A DNA stretch of 39,083 nt from Actinomycetota bacterium (lineage in GTDB: Bacteria > Actinomycetota > Thermoleophilia > Solirubrobacterales > 70-9). Under the pieces are notes generated by a model. It did not search any database, was not told where the DNA came from, and saw nothing but the letters and a program-made list of their open reading frames with translations. Positions 16,093 through 24,286 of this stretch are shown in pieces. Both the position numbers and the translations under genes were made by a program. The DNA lies in NCBI GenBank assembly GCA_018268415.1, contig JAFDWO010000082.1:1-39083 (forward strand). Direction: 5' to 3'. How positions within the stretch are numbered: position 1 is the stretch's first letter; each line of letters begins with the position of its first letter.

Positions 16093-16961
16093 TGCTCGGC
16101 CACGAATTCATGCGCCACGCCTTCCTGGCCGGCACCTTCGTCGCCCTCGCCTGCGGACTGATCGGCTATTTCGTCGTGCTCCGCGCCCAGGTCTTCGCCG
16201 GCGACGCGCTCAGCCACGTCGCCTTCACCGGCGCCCTCGCCGCCGCCGCCGCCGGCGTCGACGTCAGGCTGGGGCTCTTCGTCGCCACCGTCGGCGTCGC
16301 CGTCGGGATGGGATTGTTGGGACGCCGGGCGCGCCCCGACGACGTCGTGATCGGCTCCGTGTTCGCCTGGATACTCGGCCTCGGCGTCCTCTTCCTCTCG
16401 ATCTTCACGACCAGCTCCAGCGGGTCGAACGGCACCGCGGCGGTGCGGGTCCTCTTCGGTTCGATCCTCGGGCTGTCGGCCGCCGACGCCCGTCTTGCCG
16501 CGGCGATCGCGGCGCTCGCCGTCGTCGGGCTCCTCGTCCTCGCCCGGCCGCTCCTCTTCTCCACCGTCGACCCCGATGTGGCGCGGGGCCTCGGGGTACC
16601 GGTGCGGGGGATCGGGATCGCCTTCCTGGCGCTGCTCGGCCTGGTGGCCGCGGAGGGCACGCAGGCCATCGGCGCGCTGATGCTGCTGGGGCTCCTGGCG
16701 GCACCTGGTGCTGCTGCCCGGCTGCTCACCTTCCGGCCCTGGTGGGGACTCCTGCTCTCCGGCGCGATCGCGGTCGGCTCGATGTGGCTGGGCCTGGTGC
16801 TGAGCTACGAGATCAACTCGCTGCCCGCGAGCACCGCGATCGTCGGCGTCGCCGCCCTCGCCTACGTCGCCGCCGGGGCCGTCGATCTCCTCCGCCGCGG
16901 GGGTCGGCGGGCCGCGGGCGAGTTGGCCCAGGCAGGGCCGCAGGGGTCTTTAGGATCGTAG
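16092..16961 (+). CDS. znuB: Metal ABC transporter permease 2
   Basis: A 289-residue ABC-3 permease, a paralogue of the preceding gene. It reads HEFMRHAFLAGTFVALACGL, then VVLRAQVFAGDALSHVAFTG (the conserved DALSHVAF segment that permease 1 lacks, having HTLAVTAF instead), and GTQAIGALMLLGLLAAPGAA near the end. The ATG overlaps the TGA of permease 1. It retains the more typical ZnuB/MntB signature. The 3' end contains TAGGAT (16951-16956), which looks like an extra promoter for zur. Confidence 0.88.
   Translation: MLGHEFMRHAFLAGTFVALACGLIGYFVVLRAQVFAGDALSHVAFTGALAAAAAGVDVRLGLFVATVGVAVGMGLLGRRARPDDVVIGSVFAWILGLGVLFLSIFTTSSSGSNGTAAVRVLFGSILGLSAADARLAAAIAALAVVGLLVLARPLLFSTVDPDVARGLGVPVRGIGIAFLALLGLVAAEGTQAIGALMLLGLLAAPGAAARLLTFRPWWGLLLSGAIAVGSMWLGLVLSYEINSLPASTAIVGVAALAYVAAGAVDLLRRGGRRAAGELAQAGPQGSLGS
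16951..16956 (+). promoter_or_regulatory. -10 box (TAGGAT) for zur
   Basis: TAGGAT ends 7 bases before the zur ATG, inside the end of permease 2. It would give a leaderless zur mRNA independent of the main operon promoter, and so a basal level of repressor. Confidence 0.4.
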
Positions 16962-16963
16962 GT

Positions 16964-17410
16964 ATGCCTGCTGCGACGAAGACCGACTGGGGGAGCTTCG
17001 CGCTGGAGAAGCTCCAGGCGGCGGGATTCCGCCGCGGTGGCGCCCGGACGGCGGTGGTGGAGGCGCTTGCCGACCAGGACTGCGCGATCAGCGCCTTCGA
17101 GTTGGAGGACCTGCTGCGGGAGCGCGGCGGGGGAGTGGCGCGGGCGAGCATCTACCGGGCGCTCGAGCAGCTCGCCGATCTCGGTCTGCTCAAACGCCTC
17201 GAGGTCTGCCGCGGCACGACCAGCTACGAGCGCGTCGAACCGGGCGGCGAACACCATCACCATGCGATCTGCGCCGACTGCGGCAAGCTGATCCCGTTCG
17301 AGGACAACTCGCTCGAGCGGGCGATCGACAAGATCGCCGGGCGGATGAGCTTCGACGTCGCCGAGCACGACGTTGTCCTCCGCGGCCGCTGCGAGCACTG
17401 CACCCGCTGA
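16964..17410 (+). CDS. zur: Fur-family metal regulator, probably Zur
   Basis: A 148-residue Fur-superfamily repressor. The N-terminal winged helix (GFRRGGARTAVVEALADQD to VARASIYRALEQLADLGLLK) is followed by the metal and dimer domain. That domain has GGEHHHHAICADCGKLIPFE (His97-100, Cys103, Cys106) and ends with the second structural zinc pair CEHC (Cys143, Cys146). It closes the metal-uptake operon and probably represses it and the GTPase gene through the palindromes at 13216 and 13264. Zinc is inferred from context; a manganese sensor (Mur) is possible given the ZnuA ligand set. Confidence 0.85.
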   Translation: MPAATKTDWGSFALEKLQAAGFRRGGARTAVVEALADQDCAISAFELEDLLRERGGGVARASIYRALEQLADLGLLKRLEVCRGTTSYERVEPGGEHHHHAICADCGKLIPFEDNSLERAIDKIAGRMSFDVAEHDVVLRGRCEHCTR

Positions 17411-17897
17411 GGCGCCCGTCTCGGTACGGGCCTCCGGGGCTTGCACCCGTCCGCGGTCCGTCACGAAGATGCCGGGAACGTCACACCCCCCGGGGCCGGG
17501 GGCGCTCCGGATCAACGGTCAGGAATCTCTGCGGAACATTGCCGTTGCACAGCAACCGGAATCTTCCACGGACATTCCTGACCGTTGAGGGTCCGCGAGG
17601 AAGTGTGGAGTTCTCGGCGCCTTCGTGACGGGTCTGAATCCCGGTCGGCGATCGGTGGCGGGGTTTCGGGACCGGCCACGGATTCGGTGACGGGGCCGTG
17701 GCGGTGACGGGGCCGTGGCGACTCCTCCGTCGGCCCGTGACGGTTTCTCCACGCCTCTCATACCCGGTCTATCGCCCGCCCGCCCGCGTCGGGGATCGAT
17801 CGCCCCCCGGCCGCTAACCTGGCTCGCCCGGAGCCGATCCGATCCGGGAGCGGGCTGCCGGCGGTGGGATCGGCAGACGCGCGCGCGCCGACCTGGC
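17411..17897. repeat. Spacer with partial copy of the interspersed repeat and a unique hairpin
   Basis: No gene is seen. A GCCCGT/ACGGGC hairpin just after zur (17414-17431) may terminate its transcript. A 26-bp repeat at 17459-17484 is identical to 29618-29643. It faces a related inverted copy at about 17604-17631, and a hairpin (17512-17588) lies between them. GTGACGG heptamers follow at 17625, 17687, 17704 and 17737. Confidence 0.7.
17512..17588. repeat. 15-bp inverted repeat with 47-base loop
   Basis: TCAACGGTCAGGAAT (17512-17526) and its exact complement (17574-17588) enclose a smaller GTTGC/GCAAC stem. The hairpin is bracketed by inverted copies of the 26-bp family repeat. Confidence 0.75.
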
Positions 17898-17903
17898 TAT
17901 CAT
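17898..17903 (+). promoter_or_regulatory. -10 box (TATCAT) for rplM-rpsI
   Basis: TATCAT predicts a start near 17910, just before the hairpin at 17912-17931. The leader would then be only about 33 bases. Confidence 0.4.
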
Positions 17904-17911
17904 CCACCGGC

Positions 17912-17939
17912 CGCGTGGGCGATGCCCCGCGCTTTTTTT
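17912..17939 (+). terminator. Terminator-like leader hairpin before rplM
   Basis: CGCG(T)GGGC pairs with GCCCCGCG over 8 GC-rich base pairs with one bulged T and a GAT loop, followed by seven T residues (17933-17939). It lies three bases before the rplM ATG and just after the predicted transcription start. This is the form of an intrinsic terminator, so it may act as an attenuator or autoregulatory site. Confidence 0.5.
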
Positions 17940-17942
17940 CGC

Positions 17943-18377
17943 ATGAAGACCTTCGTAGCCACAGCCGAGAACCGCCAGCGTGACTGGTACGTCGTCGACG
18001 CCGAGGGGCAGACCCTGGGCCGTCTGGCGACGCAGATCGCCGACGCGCTGCGCGGTAAGCGCAAGCCGACCTACACGCCGCACGTCGATACCGGCGACTT
18101 CGTCGTCGTCGTCAACGCGGAGAAGATCCGCGTCACCGGCGACAAGCTGGCGCAGAAGACCTACTGGCGCCACAGCGGTTACCCGGGTGGAATCAAGTCG
18201 CGCAGCCTCGCCGAGATGCTGGAGCGTCGTCCCGAGGAAGTGATCCGCAAGGCCGTCAAGGGGATGCTGCCGCGCAACCGGCTCGCCCGCCGGCAGCTGA
18301 CCAAGCTGAAGGTGTACGCCGGCCCCGAGCATCCACACGAGGCCCAGCAGCCGAAACCGATGGAGATCCAGCGATAG
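17943..18377 (+). CDS. rplM: 50S ribosomal protein L13
   Basis: A 144-residue L13, an early-assembling large-subunit protein. Conserved parts: [60 protein letters not shown], the [14 protein letters not shown] motif and [17 protein letters not shown] 17943 gives the usual N-terminus; an in-frame ATG at 17922 would add seven residues but lies in the leader hairpin. No Shine-Dalgarno sequence is seen. rpsI follows directly, the standard L13-S9 operon. Confidence 0.96.
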   Translation: MKTFVATAENRQRDWYVVDAEGQTLGRLATQIADALRGKRKPTYTPHVDTGDFVVVVNAEKIRVTGDKLAQKTYWRHSGYPGGIKSRSLAEMLERRPEEVIRKAVKGMLPRNRLARRQLTKLKVYAGPEHPHEAQQPKPMEIQR

Positions 18378-19286
18378 ATGCCTGACGAGACGAACGAGAC
18401 TTCAGAGCAGCAGCCGGTAGACGAGGCGACCGAGGGCCAGGCCGCACCGGCCGCGGACCAGGTAGCCGACGAGGCGCCGCAGGTCGACGCTCCGGAGCCG
18501 GCCACCGGGCAGGAGTCCTCGCCCGCCGCCGAGGCACCCGCCGAGGAGGCTTCGGCCGCCGCGCCGGAGCAGCCCGCCGCGCCGGAGCAGCCCGCCGCCG
18601 CCGAGCAGGCTGCCGCCACGCCGGCGCAGCCCGCCGCGGAGGCTCCCGCCGCGGAGGCCGAGGCGCCCGCCGAGCCGCCGCGCCGCGAGGAGCAGACCGC
18701 CAAAGAGGAGAAGAAGGACGTCATCCCGGGGGCCAACCTGGAGCCGATCGCGATCGAGCCCGAGGGCCCGGAGCTGTCGGCCGAGGAGCGTGCGCGCCTC
18801 GAGGCCGAAGAGGAAGAGCGTGCCCGCCGCGAGGCCGAGCTGGCCGCCGCCGAGAGCGATTCCGCGGTCGCCGATCGCGCGCCGGCGAAGATGGAGTCTG
18901 GCGCCCGCTTCCTCGCCACCGGCAAGCGCAAGAGCTCGATCGCCCGCGTGATCCTCCTGCCGGGCGACGGCAAGTTCAGCATCAACGGCCGTGAGCTCGC
19001 CGAGTTCTTCCCCCGCCCGCTGCACCAGACGATGGTCAAGCAGCCGCTGACCGTCTCCGGCTACGAGGGCAACGTCGACGTCCGCGTCCGCGTCCACGGC
19101 GGCGGCGTCTCCGGCCAGGCCGGGGCGGTCCGCCACGGCATCGCGCGGGCGCTGACGGAGGTCGACGCCGAGCTGCGCGGCGACCTCAAGCGCCGTGGCT
19201 TCCTCACTCGTGACGCGCGGGTCAAGGAGCGCCGCAAGGCGGGCTTCAAGAAGGCCCGTAAGAAGCCGCAGTTCAGCAAGCGCTGA
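18378..19286 (+). CDS. rpsI: 30S ribosomal protein S9 with long acidic N-terminal extension
   Basis: The product is 302 residues, while S9 is usually about 130 and up to about 170 in Streptomyces. Residues 1-171 are a low-complexity Ala/Glu/Pro/Gln stretch (repeats of APEQPAA, then acidic RLEAEEEERARREAEL). The normal S9 domain follows from about 172: GARFLATGKRKSSIARVILL, INGRELAEFF, VRVHGGGVSGQAGAVRHGIA, and the tRNA-contacting C-terminus KKARKKPQFSKR. ATG 18378 directly follows the rplM stop and there is no frame break. The extension is probably disordered and its role is unknown. Confidence 0.93.
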   Translation: MPDETNETSEQQPVDEATEGQAAPAADQVADEAPQVDAPEPATGQESSPAAEAPAEEASAAAPEQPAAPEQPAAAEQAAATPAQPAAEAPAAEAEAPAEPPRREEQTAKEEKKDVIPGANLEPIAIEPEGPELSAEERARLEAEEEERARREAELAAAESDSAVADRAPAKMESGARFLATGKRKSSIARVILLPGDGKFSINGRELAEFFPRPLHQTMVKQPLTVSGYEGNVDVRVRVHGGGVSGQAGAVRHGIARALTEVDAELRGDLKRRGFLTRDARVKERRKAGFKKARKKPQFSKR

Positions 19287-19312
19287 TCCGGACCGTTCCG
19301 CGCTCGCGCTAC

Positions 19313-19318
19313 TAGGCT
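19313..19318 (+). promoter_or_regulatory. -10 box (TAGGCT) for glmM
   Basis: TAGGCT ends 7 bases before the GTG start of glmM. No Shine-Dalgarno sequence is seen, so a leaderless mRNA is likely. Confidence 0.4.
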
Positions 19319-19325
19319 CTACTGG

Positions 19326-20648
19326 GTGGCTGAGGCTAGCCGGAAGCTGTTCGGGACCGATGGTGTCCGCGGTGAGGCGGGGACCTTCGTCACCGCGGAG
19401 CTGGCGACCTTGCTCGGGCGCGCCGCGACCGCCTCGCTGGGCAAGGAGCGCCCGCAGGTCCTGATCGTCCGCGATACCCGCGAGTCGGGTCCGATGCTGG
19501 AGGCGGCCCTGGCCGCCGGAATCGCCGCGGCGGGGGGCGACGCGCTGCTGGCCGGCGTCCTGCCGACGCCGGCGGCGGCGATCCTGGTGCGCCGCCTCGG
19601 GCTCGATCTGGCGGCCGTCGTCTCGGCGTCCCACAACCCTTATAAGGACAACGGGATCAAGTTCTTCTCCGCCCAGGGAACCAAGCTGCCGGACGAGGTC
19701 GAGGCGCGGCTCGAGGCGTTGATGGAGGGCGATGGCCCGCCGCCCGCCGCCGCGCCGGGTCGGATCGAGTCGTTGAACGGGGGCGAGGACGATTACGTGC
19801 GCGAGCTGCGCGCCGCCTTCCAGATCGACCTCTCGGGCCGCAAGGTGATGCTCGATTGCGCCAACGGCGCCACCTACCGGGTCGCGCCGCGGGTCTTCGA
19901 AGAGCTCGGCGCGACGGTCGAGGCGATTGGCGTCGACCCCGACGGCCGCAACATCAACGACGGCGTCGGCTCGACCCACGTCGAGGCGCTGGCCGCGCGG
20001 GTCGCCGCCTCCGACGCGGACGTCGGCTTCGCGTTCGACGGCGACGGCGACCGGGTCCTCGCCGTCGATGCCGCCGGGCGTGTCCACGACGGTGACGAGC
20101 TGATCGCGCTCGCCGCTCGCGGCCTCGCCGCCCGTGGCGAGCTCGGCGGCGGGGTCGTCGTCACCGTGATGACCAACTTCGGCTTCCACCAGGCGATGGA
20201 GGCGGCGGGGATCGAAGTCGCGATCACCCAGGTCGGCGACCGTTACGTGATCGACGAGATGCTGCGGCGCGAGTGGCGGCTGGGTGGTGAGCAGTCGGGC
20301 CACATCATCGCCTCCGACATCGTCGCCACCGGCGATGGGATCGCGGCGGCGCTGCTGACGATGCGCGAGCTGAACGGCTCGGCGCTCGCCGACGCCTCGG
20401 CGATGGAGAAGCTGCCGCAGCGGCTGGTCAACGTCGAGGTCACCGACCGCGAGAGTCTGGCCGGGGCGGTCGTCGTCTGGGACGCGGTGGCGAAGGAGAA
20501 CACGGCGCTCGAGGGCCGCGGTCGGGTGCTCCTGCGCCCCTCCGGGACCGAGCCGCTGGTGCGGGTGATGGTCGAGGCGCCGGACGCCGCCGAGGCCGAT
20601 GCCGTCTGCGATCGGCTTGTCGGCCTGGTGCGCCAAGAGCTGGGCTGA
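19326..20648 (+). CDS. glmM: Phosphoglucosamine mutase
   Basis: Interconverts glucosamine-6-phosphate and glucosamine-1-phosphate on the way to UDP-GlcNAc. It has 440 residues with the four hexose-phosphate mutase domains: KLFGTDGVRG at the start, the phospho-serine loop VSASHNPYKDNGIKFF (Ser102), the metal loop FDGDGDRVL, the sugar loop GGEQSGHII, and the C-terminal phosphate loop LLRPSGTEPLVRVM. It lies between rpsI and glmS, so the two early enzymes of amino-sugar supply are adjacent, as in many actinobacteria. Confidence 0.96.
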   Translation: MAEASRKLFGTDGVRGEAGTFVTAELATLLGRAATASLGKERPQVLIVRDTRESGPMLEAALAAGIAAAGGDALLAGVLPTPAAAILVRRLGLDLAAVVSASHNPYKDNGIKFFSAQGTKLPDEVEARLEALMEGDGPPPAAAPGRIESLNGGEDDYVRELRAAFQIDLSGRKVMLDCANGATYRVAPRVFEELGATVEAIGVDPDGRNINDGVGSTHVEALAARVAASDADVGFAFDGDGDRVLAVDAAGRVHDGDELIALAARGLAARGELGGGVVVTVMTNFGFHQAMEAAGIEVAITQVGDRYVIDEMLRREWRLGGEQSGHIIASDIVATGDGIAAALLTMRELNGSALADASAMEKLPQRLVNVEVTDRESLAGAVVVWDAVAKENTALEGRGRVLLRPSGTEPLVRVMVEAPDAAEADAVCDRLVGLVRQELG

Positions 20649-20657
20649 AGCCGCTTC

Positions 20658-20678
20658 GGAACCCGACACGCGGGTTCC
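20658..20678 (+). terminator. Hairpin after glmM
   Basis: GGAACCCG and CGGGTTCC form a perfect 8-bp stem with a 5-base loop 9 bases after the glmM stop. A pyrimidine-rich TTCCCC follows, but there is no true T-tract. It probably ends or attenuates the glmM transcript before glmS. Confidence 0.55.
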
Positions 20679-20703
20679 TTCCCCGCCGGACCGGGTCAGC
20701 GTC

Positions 20704-20709
20704 TAACCT
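20704..20709 (+). promoter_or_regulatory. -10 box (TAACCT) for glmS
   Basis: TAACCT ends 12 bases before the glmS ATG, and no Shine-Dalgarno sequence is present. The 73-base spacer is too short for a glmS ribozyme. Confidence 0.4.
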
Positions 20710-20721
20710 CCTTTCCCTTCT

Positions 20722-22572
20722 ATGTGCGGCATCGTCGGATACGTGGGCGCCCGGCCCTGCGAGGAGATCCTCCTGCAAGGGCTGGAAAAGCTCGAATACC
20801 GCGGCTATGACTCCGCGGGCATCAGCCTGCTCGACGGCGGCGGCGCGGTCGAGTCGGTCCACGCGGTCGGCAACCTCGCGAACCTGCGCGCGGCGATCGA
20901 CGGCGCCGCCAACGGCACGGGCGCGCTCGCCCCGGCGGCGATCGGCATCGCCCACACCCGCTGGGCCACCCACGGCCGCGTCACCGAGGAGAACGCCCAC
21001 CCGCACGACGACAGCTCGGGCAAGGTCCACATCGTCCTCAACGGGATCGTCGAGAACCACGCCGAGCTGCGCAAGCGTCTGAGCGCCGACGGTCAGAAGT
21101 TCACCTCCGAGACCGACGCCGAGGTGGTCGCCCACCTGATCGCCCACCACTACGACGGTGATCTCGCTGCCGCCACCCGCGCCGCCTACGCCGAGCTGCG
21201 CGGCCATTACGCGTTCGTCGCGATGCACGCCGACGAGCCCGACCGCCTGCTCGGTGCCCGCAAGGAGTGTCCGCTGGTCGCGGGCGTCGGTGAGGGGGAG
21301 ACCTTCCTCGCCTCGGCGATCCCCGCTTTCCTCGCCGACACCCGCGTCGCGGTGCCGATCGAAAACGGCGAGCTGGTGGAAATCGAAGCCGGCGGGGTGC
21401 GGATCACCGACACCGACGGCAACCCGGTCGAGCGCGCCGCCGAAGAGGTCACCTGGGACGCCGAAGCCGCCGAGAAGGGTGGCTACGAGACCTACATGCT
21501 GAAGGAGATCCACGAACAGGCCGACGCGGTCGCCGAGACGATCACCGACCGACTGCCGGGGACCGACGGGGTCGATCTCTCCGACGTGGACCTCGACGAC
21601 GAGTTCCTGCGTGGCGTCCGGCGGATCGTGATCGTCGCCTGCGGGACCAGCTATCACGCGGGGCTGGTCGGTCGTTACGCGATCGAGGAGTGGGCGCGGG
21701 TCCCGGTGGAAATGGACATCGCCTCCGAGTACCGGTACCGCAATCCGGTCGTCGGGTCGGGTGACCTGGTGATCGGCATCACCCAGTCCGGTGAGACGGC
21801 GGACACGCTGGCGGCGATGCGGCTCGCCCGCGAGGCCGGGGCCAAGGTCCTCGCCGTCACCAACATCATGGGCAGTCAGGCGACGCGCGATTCCGACGCC
21901 GCGCTCTACACCCGCGCCGGACTCGAGATCGGCGTCGCCGCGACCAAGACCTTCCTCGCCCAGGTGGCGGCGATGTACCTGCTGGGGCTGCGGATCGCGC
22001 AGCTGCGTGACGCGCTGCCCCCGGCCCGGATCGAAGAGCTGGTCGCCGAGCTGAAGGCGCTGCCGAGCAAGATCGACGACACCCTGGCCGCCGTCGAGAC
22101 GCCGGTGCGGGCAATCGCCGAGAAGCACGCCCAGCGCGAGTTCTTCCTTTATCTCGGCCGCCATATCGGGTTGCCGACGGCACTGGAGGGGGCGCTGAAG
22201 CTGAAGGAGATCTCCTACATCCCCACCGACGCCTACGCGGCGGGGGAGATGAAGCACGGGCCGATCGCGCTGCTCGACGAGTCGACCCCGGTCGTCTGCG
22301 TCGCGACCGACAGCCCGGTGCTGGAGAAGATCCTCTCCAACGTCGAGGAGGTCCGCGCGCGCGGCGCCGACACGATCGCGATCGCCACGGAGGGCTCCGA
22401 GCGTCCCGCCGAGGTCGCCGACTCGACCATCTACGTCGCCGCGAGCGACTGGATCCTGCAGCCGATCCTCGCCGTCCTGCCCCTGCAGCTACTGGCGTAC
22501 GACATCGCCCGCGCCCGCGATCTGAACGTCGATCAGCCGCGCAACCTGGCCAAGACGGTCACCGTCGAGTAG
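20722..22572 (+). CDS. glmS: Glutamine-fructose-6-phosphate aminotransferase
   Basis: Makes glucosamine-6-phosphate from fructose-6-phosphate and glutamine, the entry step to UDP-GlcNAc. It has 616 residues. The N-terminal glutaminase has Cys2 as nucleophile after Met removal (MCGIVGYVGARP, then LEYRGYDSAGISL and HTRWATHG). Two SIS domains follow (CGTSYHAG, SQSGETADTLAAM, and KLKEISYIPTDAYAAGEMKH). The C-terminus ends in LNVDQPRNLAKTVTVE, as expected. It lies downstream of glmM with its own promoter. Confidence 0.96.
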   Translation: MCGIVGYVGARPCEEILLQGLEKLEYRGYDSAGISLLDGGGAVESVHAVGNLANLRAAIDGAANGTGALAPAAIGIAHTRWATHGRVTEENAHPHDDSSGKVHIVLNGIVENHAELRKRLSADGQKFTSETDAEVVAHLIAHHYDGDLAAATRAAYAELRGHYAFVAMHADEPDRLLGARKECPLVAGVGEGETFLASAIPAFLADTRVAVPIENGELVEIEAGGVRITDTDGNPVERAAEEVTWDAEAAEKGGYETYMLKEIHEQADAVAETITDRLPGTDGVDLSDVDLDDEFLRGVRRIVIVACGTSYHAGLVGRYAIEEWARVPVEMDIASEYRYRNPVVGSGDLVIGITQSGETADTLAAMRLAREAGAKVLAVTNIMGSQATRDSDAALYTRAGLEIGVAATKTFLAQVAAMYLLGLRIAQLRDALPPARIEELVAELKALPSKIDDTLAAVETPVRAIAEKHAQREFFLYLGRHIGLPTALEGALKLKEISYIPTDAYAAGEMKHGPIALLDESTPVVCVATDSPVLEKILSNVEEVRARGADTIAIATEGSERPAEVADSTIYVAASDWILQPILAVLPLQLLAYDIARARDLNVDQPRNLAKTVTVE

Positions 22573-22614
22573 TCCGCTTAACCGGCGGGCGATCCATCCC
22601 GGGCGCTGCACTGG

Positions 22615-22620
22615 TATCAA
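22615..22620 (+). promoter_or_regulatory. -10 box (TATCAA) for the DUF3352-like gene
   Basis: TATCAA ends 7 bases before ATG 22628. It is not a perfect TANNNT, but has the same position as in other leaderless genes here. Confidence 0.3.
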
Positions 22621-22627
22621 CCCCTGC

Positions 22628-24205
22628 ATGCTCGTCCAGCCGAAGTTCCCCAAGCTTCTGTTCGTCTCGATCGCGGCGGTCCTCGCCGCGGCCTTGGTCG
22701 TCGCCGGTTGCGGTGGCGGATCCGGCGGCGGGGGAGGTGAACCGGCGGGCCTGATGCCGAAGAAGGCTCCGGTGTACCTGGAAGCGAACCTCCAGCCGGA
22801 CGGGAAGACCAGCGAAGCCCTGAACGGGATCGCGCAGACCGTCCTCGGGATCGAAAACATCGGTGAGTTCGTCGCCGAAGAACTCGAACAGGCGGCGCTC
22901 GGCGAAGGTGAGAAGCTCAACTTCGAAGAAGACGTCGAGCCGTGGCTGGGCGAAAAGGTCGGGTTGTACCTGGCCGGGTACGACGGCAACGAATTCAGCG
23001 GCGTCGGCATGGCGCTCGAAACGACCGACTCCGGTGCGGCCGAAGGGTTCATCGAGGAACGGGTCGCGCAGAACGGTGGCGGCGACGAAGCGGGAGAGTT
23101 CGAAGGGCACAAGTACTACGAAGAGCCCGACGGCGAAGCGGTGCTCGGGATGATCGGCGACTACGTGGCCTTCGGCGAAACCAAGGGCGACTTCGAAGAA
23201 ATGGTCAAAGCCTTCGAAGGCGAAGGCCTGAACGAAGCGCCGCAGTTCAAGGAAGCGATGGAAGGCGCCTCCGATGAAGGGGTCGGCAACGTCTACGTCG
23301 ACATCGGTGGCCTGATCAAGGAAACGCGCAGCGCGCTGCCGCCGGAAACCGAAGCCTTCCTCGACCTGGTCCAGATCGAACCGCGGCAGGCCACCGCGGT
23401 CGCCACGGTGATTCCGCGCACCGATCAGATCGAGCTCGACGTGTCCTCGAACCTCGGCAAGACGGTGCCGACGCAGGGCGATGCCACCGCGGCGTTGGAA
23501 GCGCTGCCGGCGACGGCGGTCCTCGGCTTCGCCTCCGCCGATTTCGGCAAGGCCTTCGGCGAAGGCGTCGAAGCGTTCAGCGAAAACGGCGTGCCGGGCC
23601 AGCTCGAACCGGGCGAACTGGGGGCGGCCTTTGAAGCGATGGGGCTCGATCTGAAAACCCTCGGAGAATCGTTCGGCGACCTCTCCGGATTCGTCGAAGG
23701 CACGAGCGAAAGCAACCTCGGCGGGGCGCTCGTGGTCGAAGCCAAGGACGCCGAAACGGCGAAGAGCATGGTCGCCAGGATCGGCCTGTTGCTGCGCGGG
23801 ACGAACACCCCGGGGGTGACCGCGATCAACGGCAACCTCAGCGGCTTCTCGGTCCGCGTGCCGGAACTCGGGTCGAAACCGCTGATCGTCGGCGCCGCGG
23901 GCGAGAAGATCGTCGTCGCCTACGGGCCGCAGGCGGCTGCGCAGGCCCTGCGCAGCCAGGCGAAGACGCTGGGGTCGACGTCTGGCTTCGAAGCGGCCAA
24001 GGGCGCCCTCGGGTCGACCCCGATGACGACCTTCGTCTCCGGTGGGCCGATGTTGAGCCTGGTCGAAACCCTGCTCTCGCCGGAGGAACTGGCGGAACTG
24101 GACGAAGCGAGGCCCTACCTGGAGAAGGTCGACTACATCGGCGTCGGCTCCGAAGCCGAAGGCAAGACGACGACCGCGAAGCTGGTCGTCGGCCTGACCA
24201 GATAG
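22628..24205 (+). CDS. DUF3352-like lipoprotein
   Basis: A 525-residue predicted lipoprotein. A basic start and hydrophobic helix end in lipobox VVAGC (Cys near residue 33), followed by a Gly-rich linker (GGGSGGGGGEP). The body starts APVYLEANLQPDG and resembles DUF3352 proteins, whose function is not known. Repeated elements such as VGLYLAGYDGNEF, VAFGETKGDFEEMVKAFEG and GFEAAKGALGSTPMTTFVSG suggest two related halves. Glu is encoded overwhelmingly by GAA. It is flanked by glmS and a long perfect hairpin (24213-24263). The lipoprotein nature is fairly sure; the domain name is less so. Confidence 0.75.
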   Translation: MLVQPKFPKLLFVSIAAVLAAALVVAGCGGGSGGGGGEPAGLMPKKAPVYLEANLQPDGKTSEALNGIAQTVLGIENIGEFVAEELEQAALGEGEKLNFEEDVEPWLGEKVGLYLAGYDGNEFSGVGMALETTDSGAAEGFIEERVAQNGGGDEAGEFEGHKYYEEPDGEAVLGMIGDYVAFGETKGDFEEMVKAFEGEGLNEAPQFKEAMEGASDEGVGNVYVDIGGLIKETRSALPPETEAFLDLVQIEPRQATAVATVIPRTDQIELDVSSNLGKTVPTQGDATAALEALPATAVLGFASADFGKAFGEGVEAFSENGVPGQLEPGELGAAFEAMGLDLKTLGESFGDLSGFVEGTSESNLGGALVVEAKDAETAKSMVARIGLLLRGTNTPGVTAINGNLSGFSVRVPELGSKPLIVGAAGEKIVVAYGPQAAAQALRSQAKTLGSTSGFEAAKGALGSTPMTTFVSGGPMLSLVETLLSPEELAELDEARPYLEKVDYIGVGSEAEGKTTTAKLVVGLTR

Positions 24206-24212
24206 CCCCCTC

Positions 24213-24263
24213 CGCCCAGCTGTTCCTTTTGCGCTTTATAGGCGCAAAAGGAACAGCTGGGCG
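24213..24263. terminator. Perfect 22-bp hairpin, probable I-shaped terminator
   Basis: Arms 24213-24234 and 24242-24263 are exact complements around the 7-base loop TTTATAG, starting 8 bases after the lipoprotein stop. No T-tract follows in either direction. Confidence 0.65.
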
Positions 24264-24274
24264 TGCTCGCTGGG

Positions 24275-24280
24275 TAGGTT
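24275..24280 (+). promoter_or_regulatory. -10 box (TAGGTT) for the NAD(P)HX repair gene
   Basis: TAGGTT ends 6 bases before ATG 24287, with no Shine-Dalgarno sequence. Confidence 0.35.
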
Positions 24281-24286
24281 GGCGGG

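Noticed and set aside
17922..17942. ATG 17922 as the rplM start
   Set aside because: It lies in the terminator-like hairpin and adds residues (PRAFFR) not usual for L13.
20649..20721. glmS ribozyme upstream of glmS
   Set aside because: Only 73 bases separate glmM and glmS, and they hold a simple hairpin and a -10 box.
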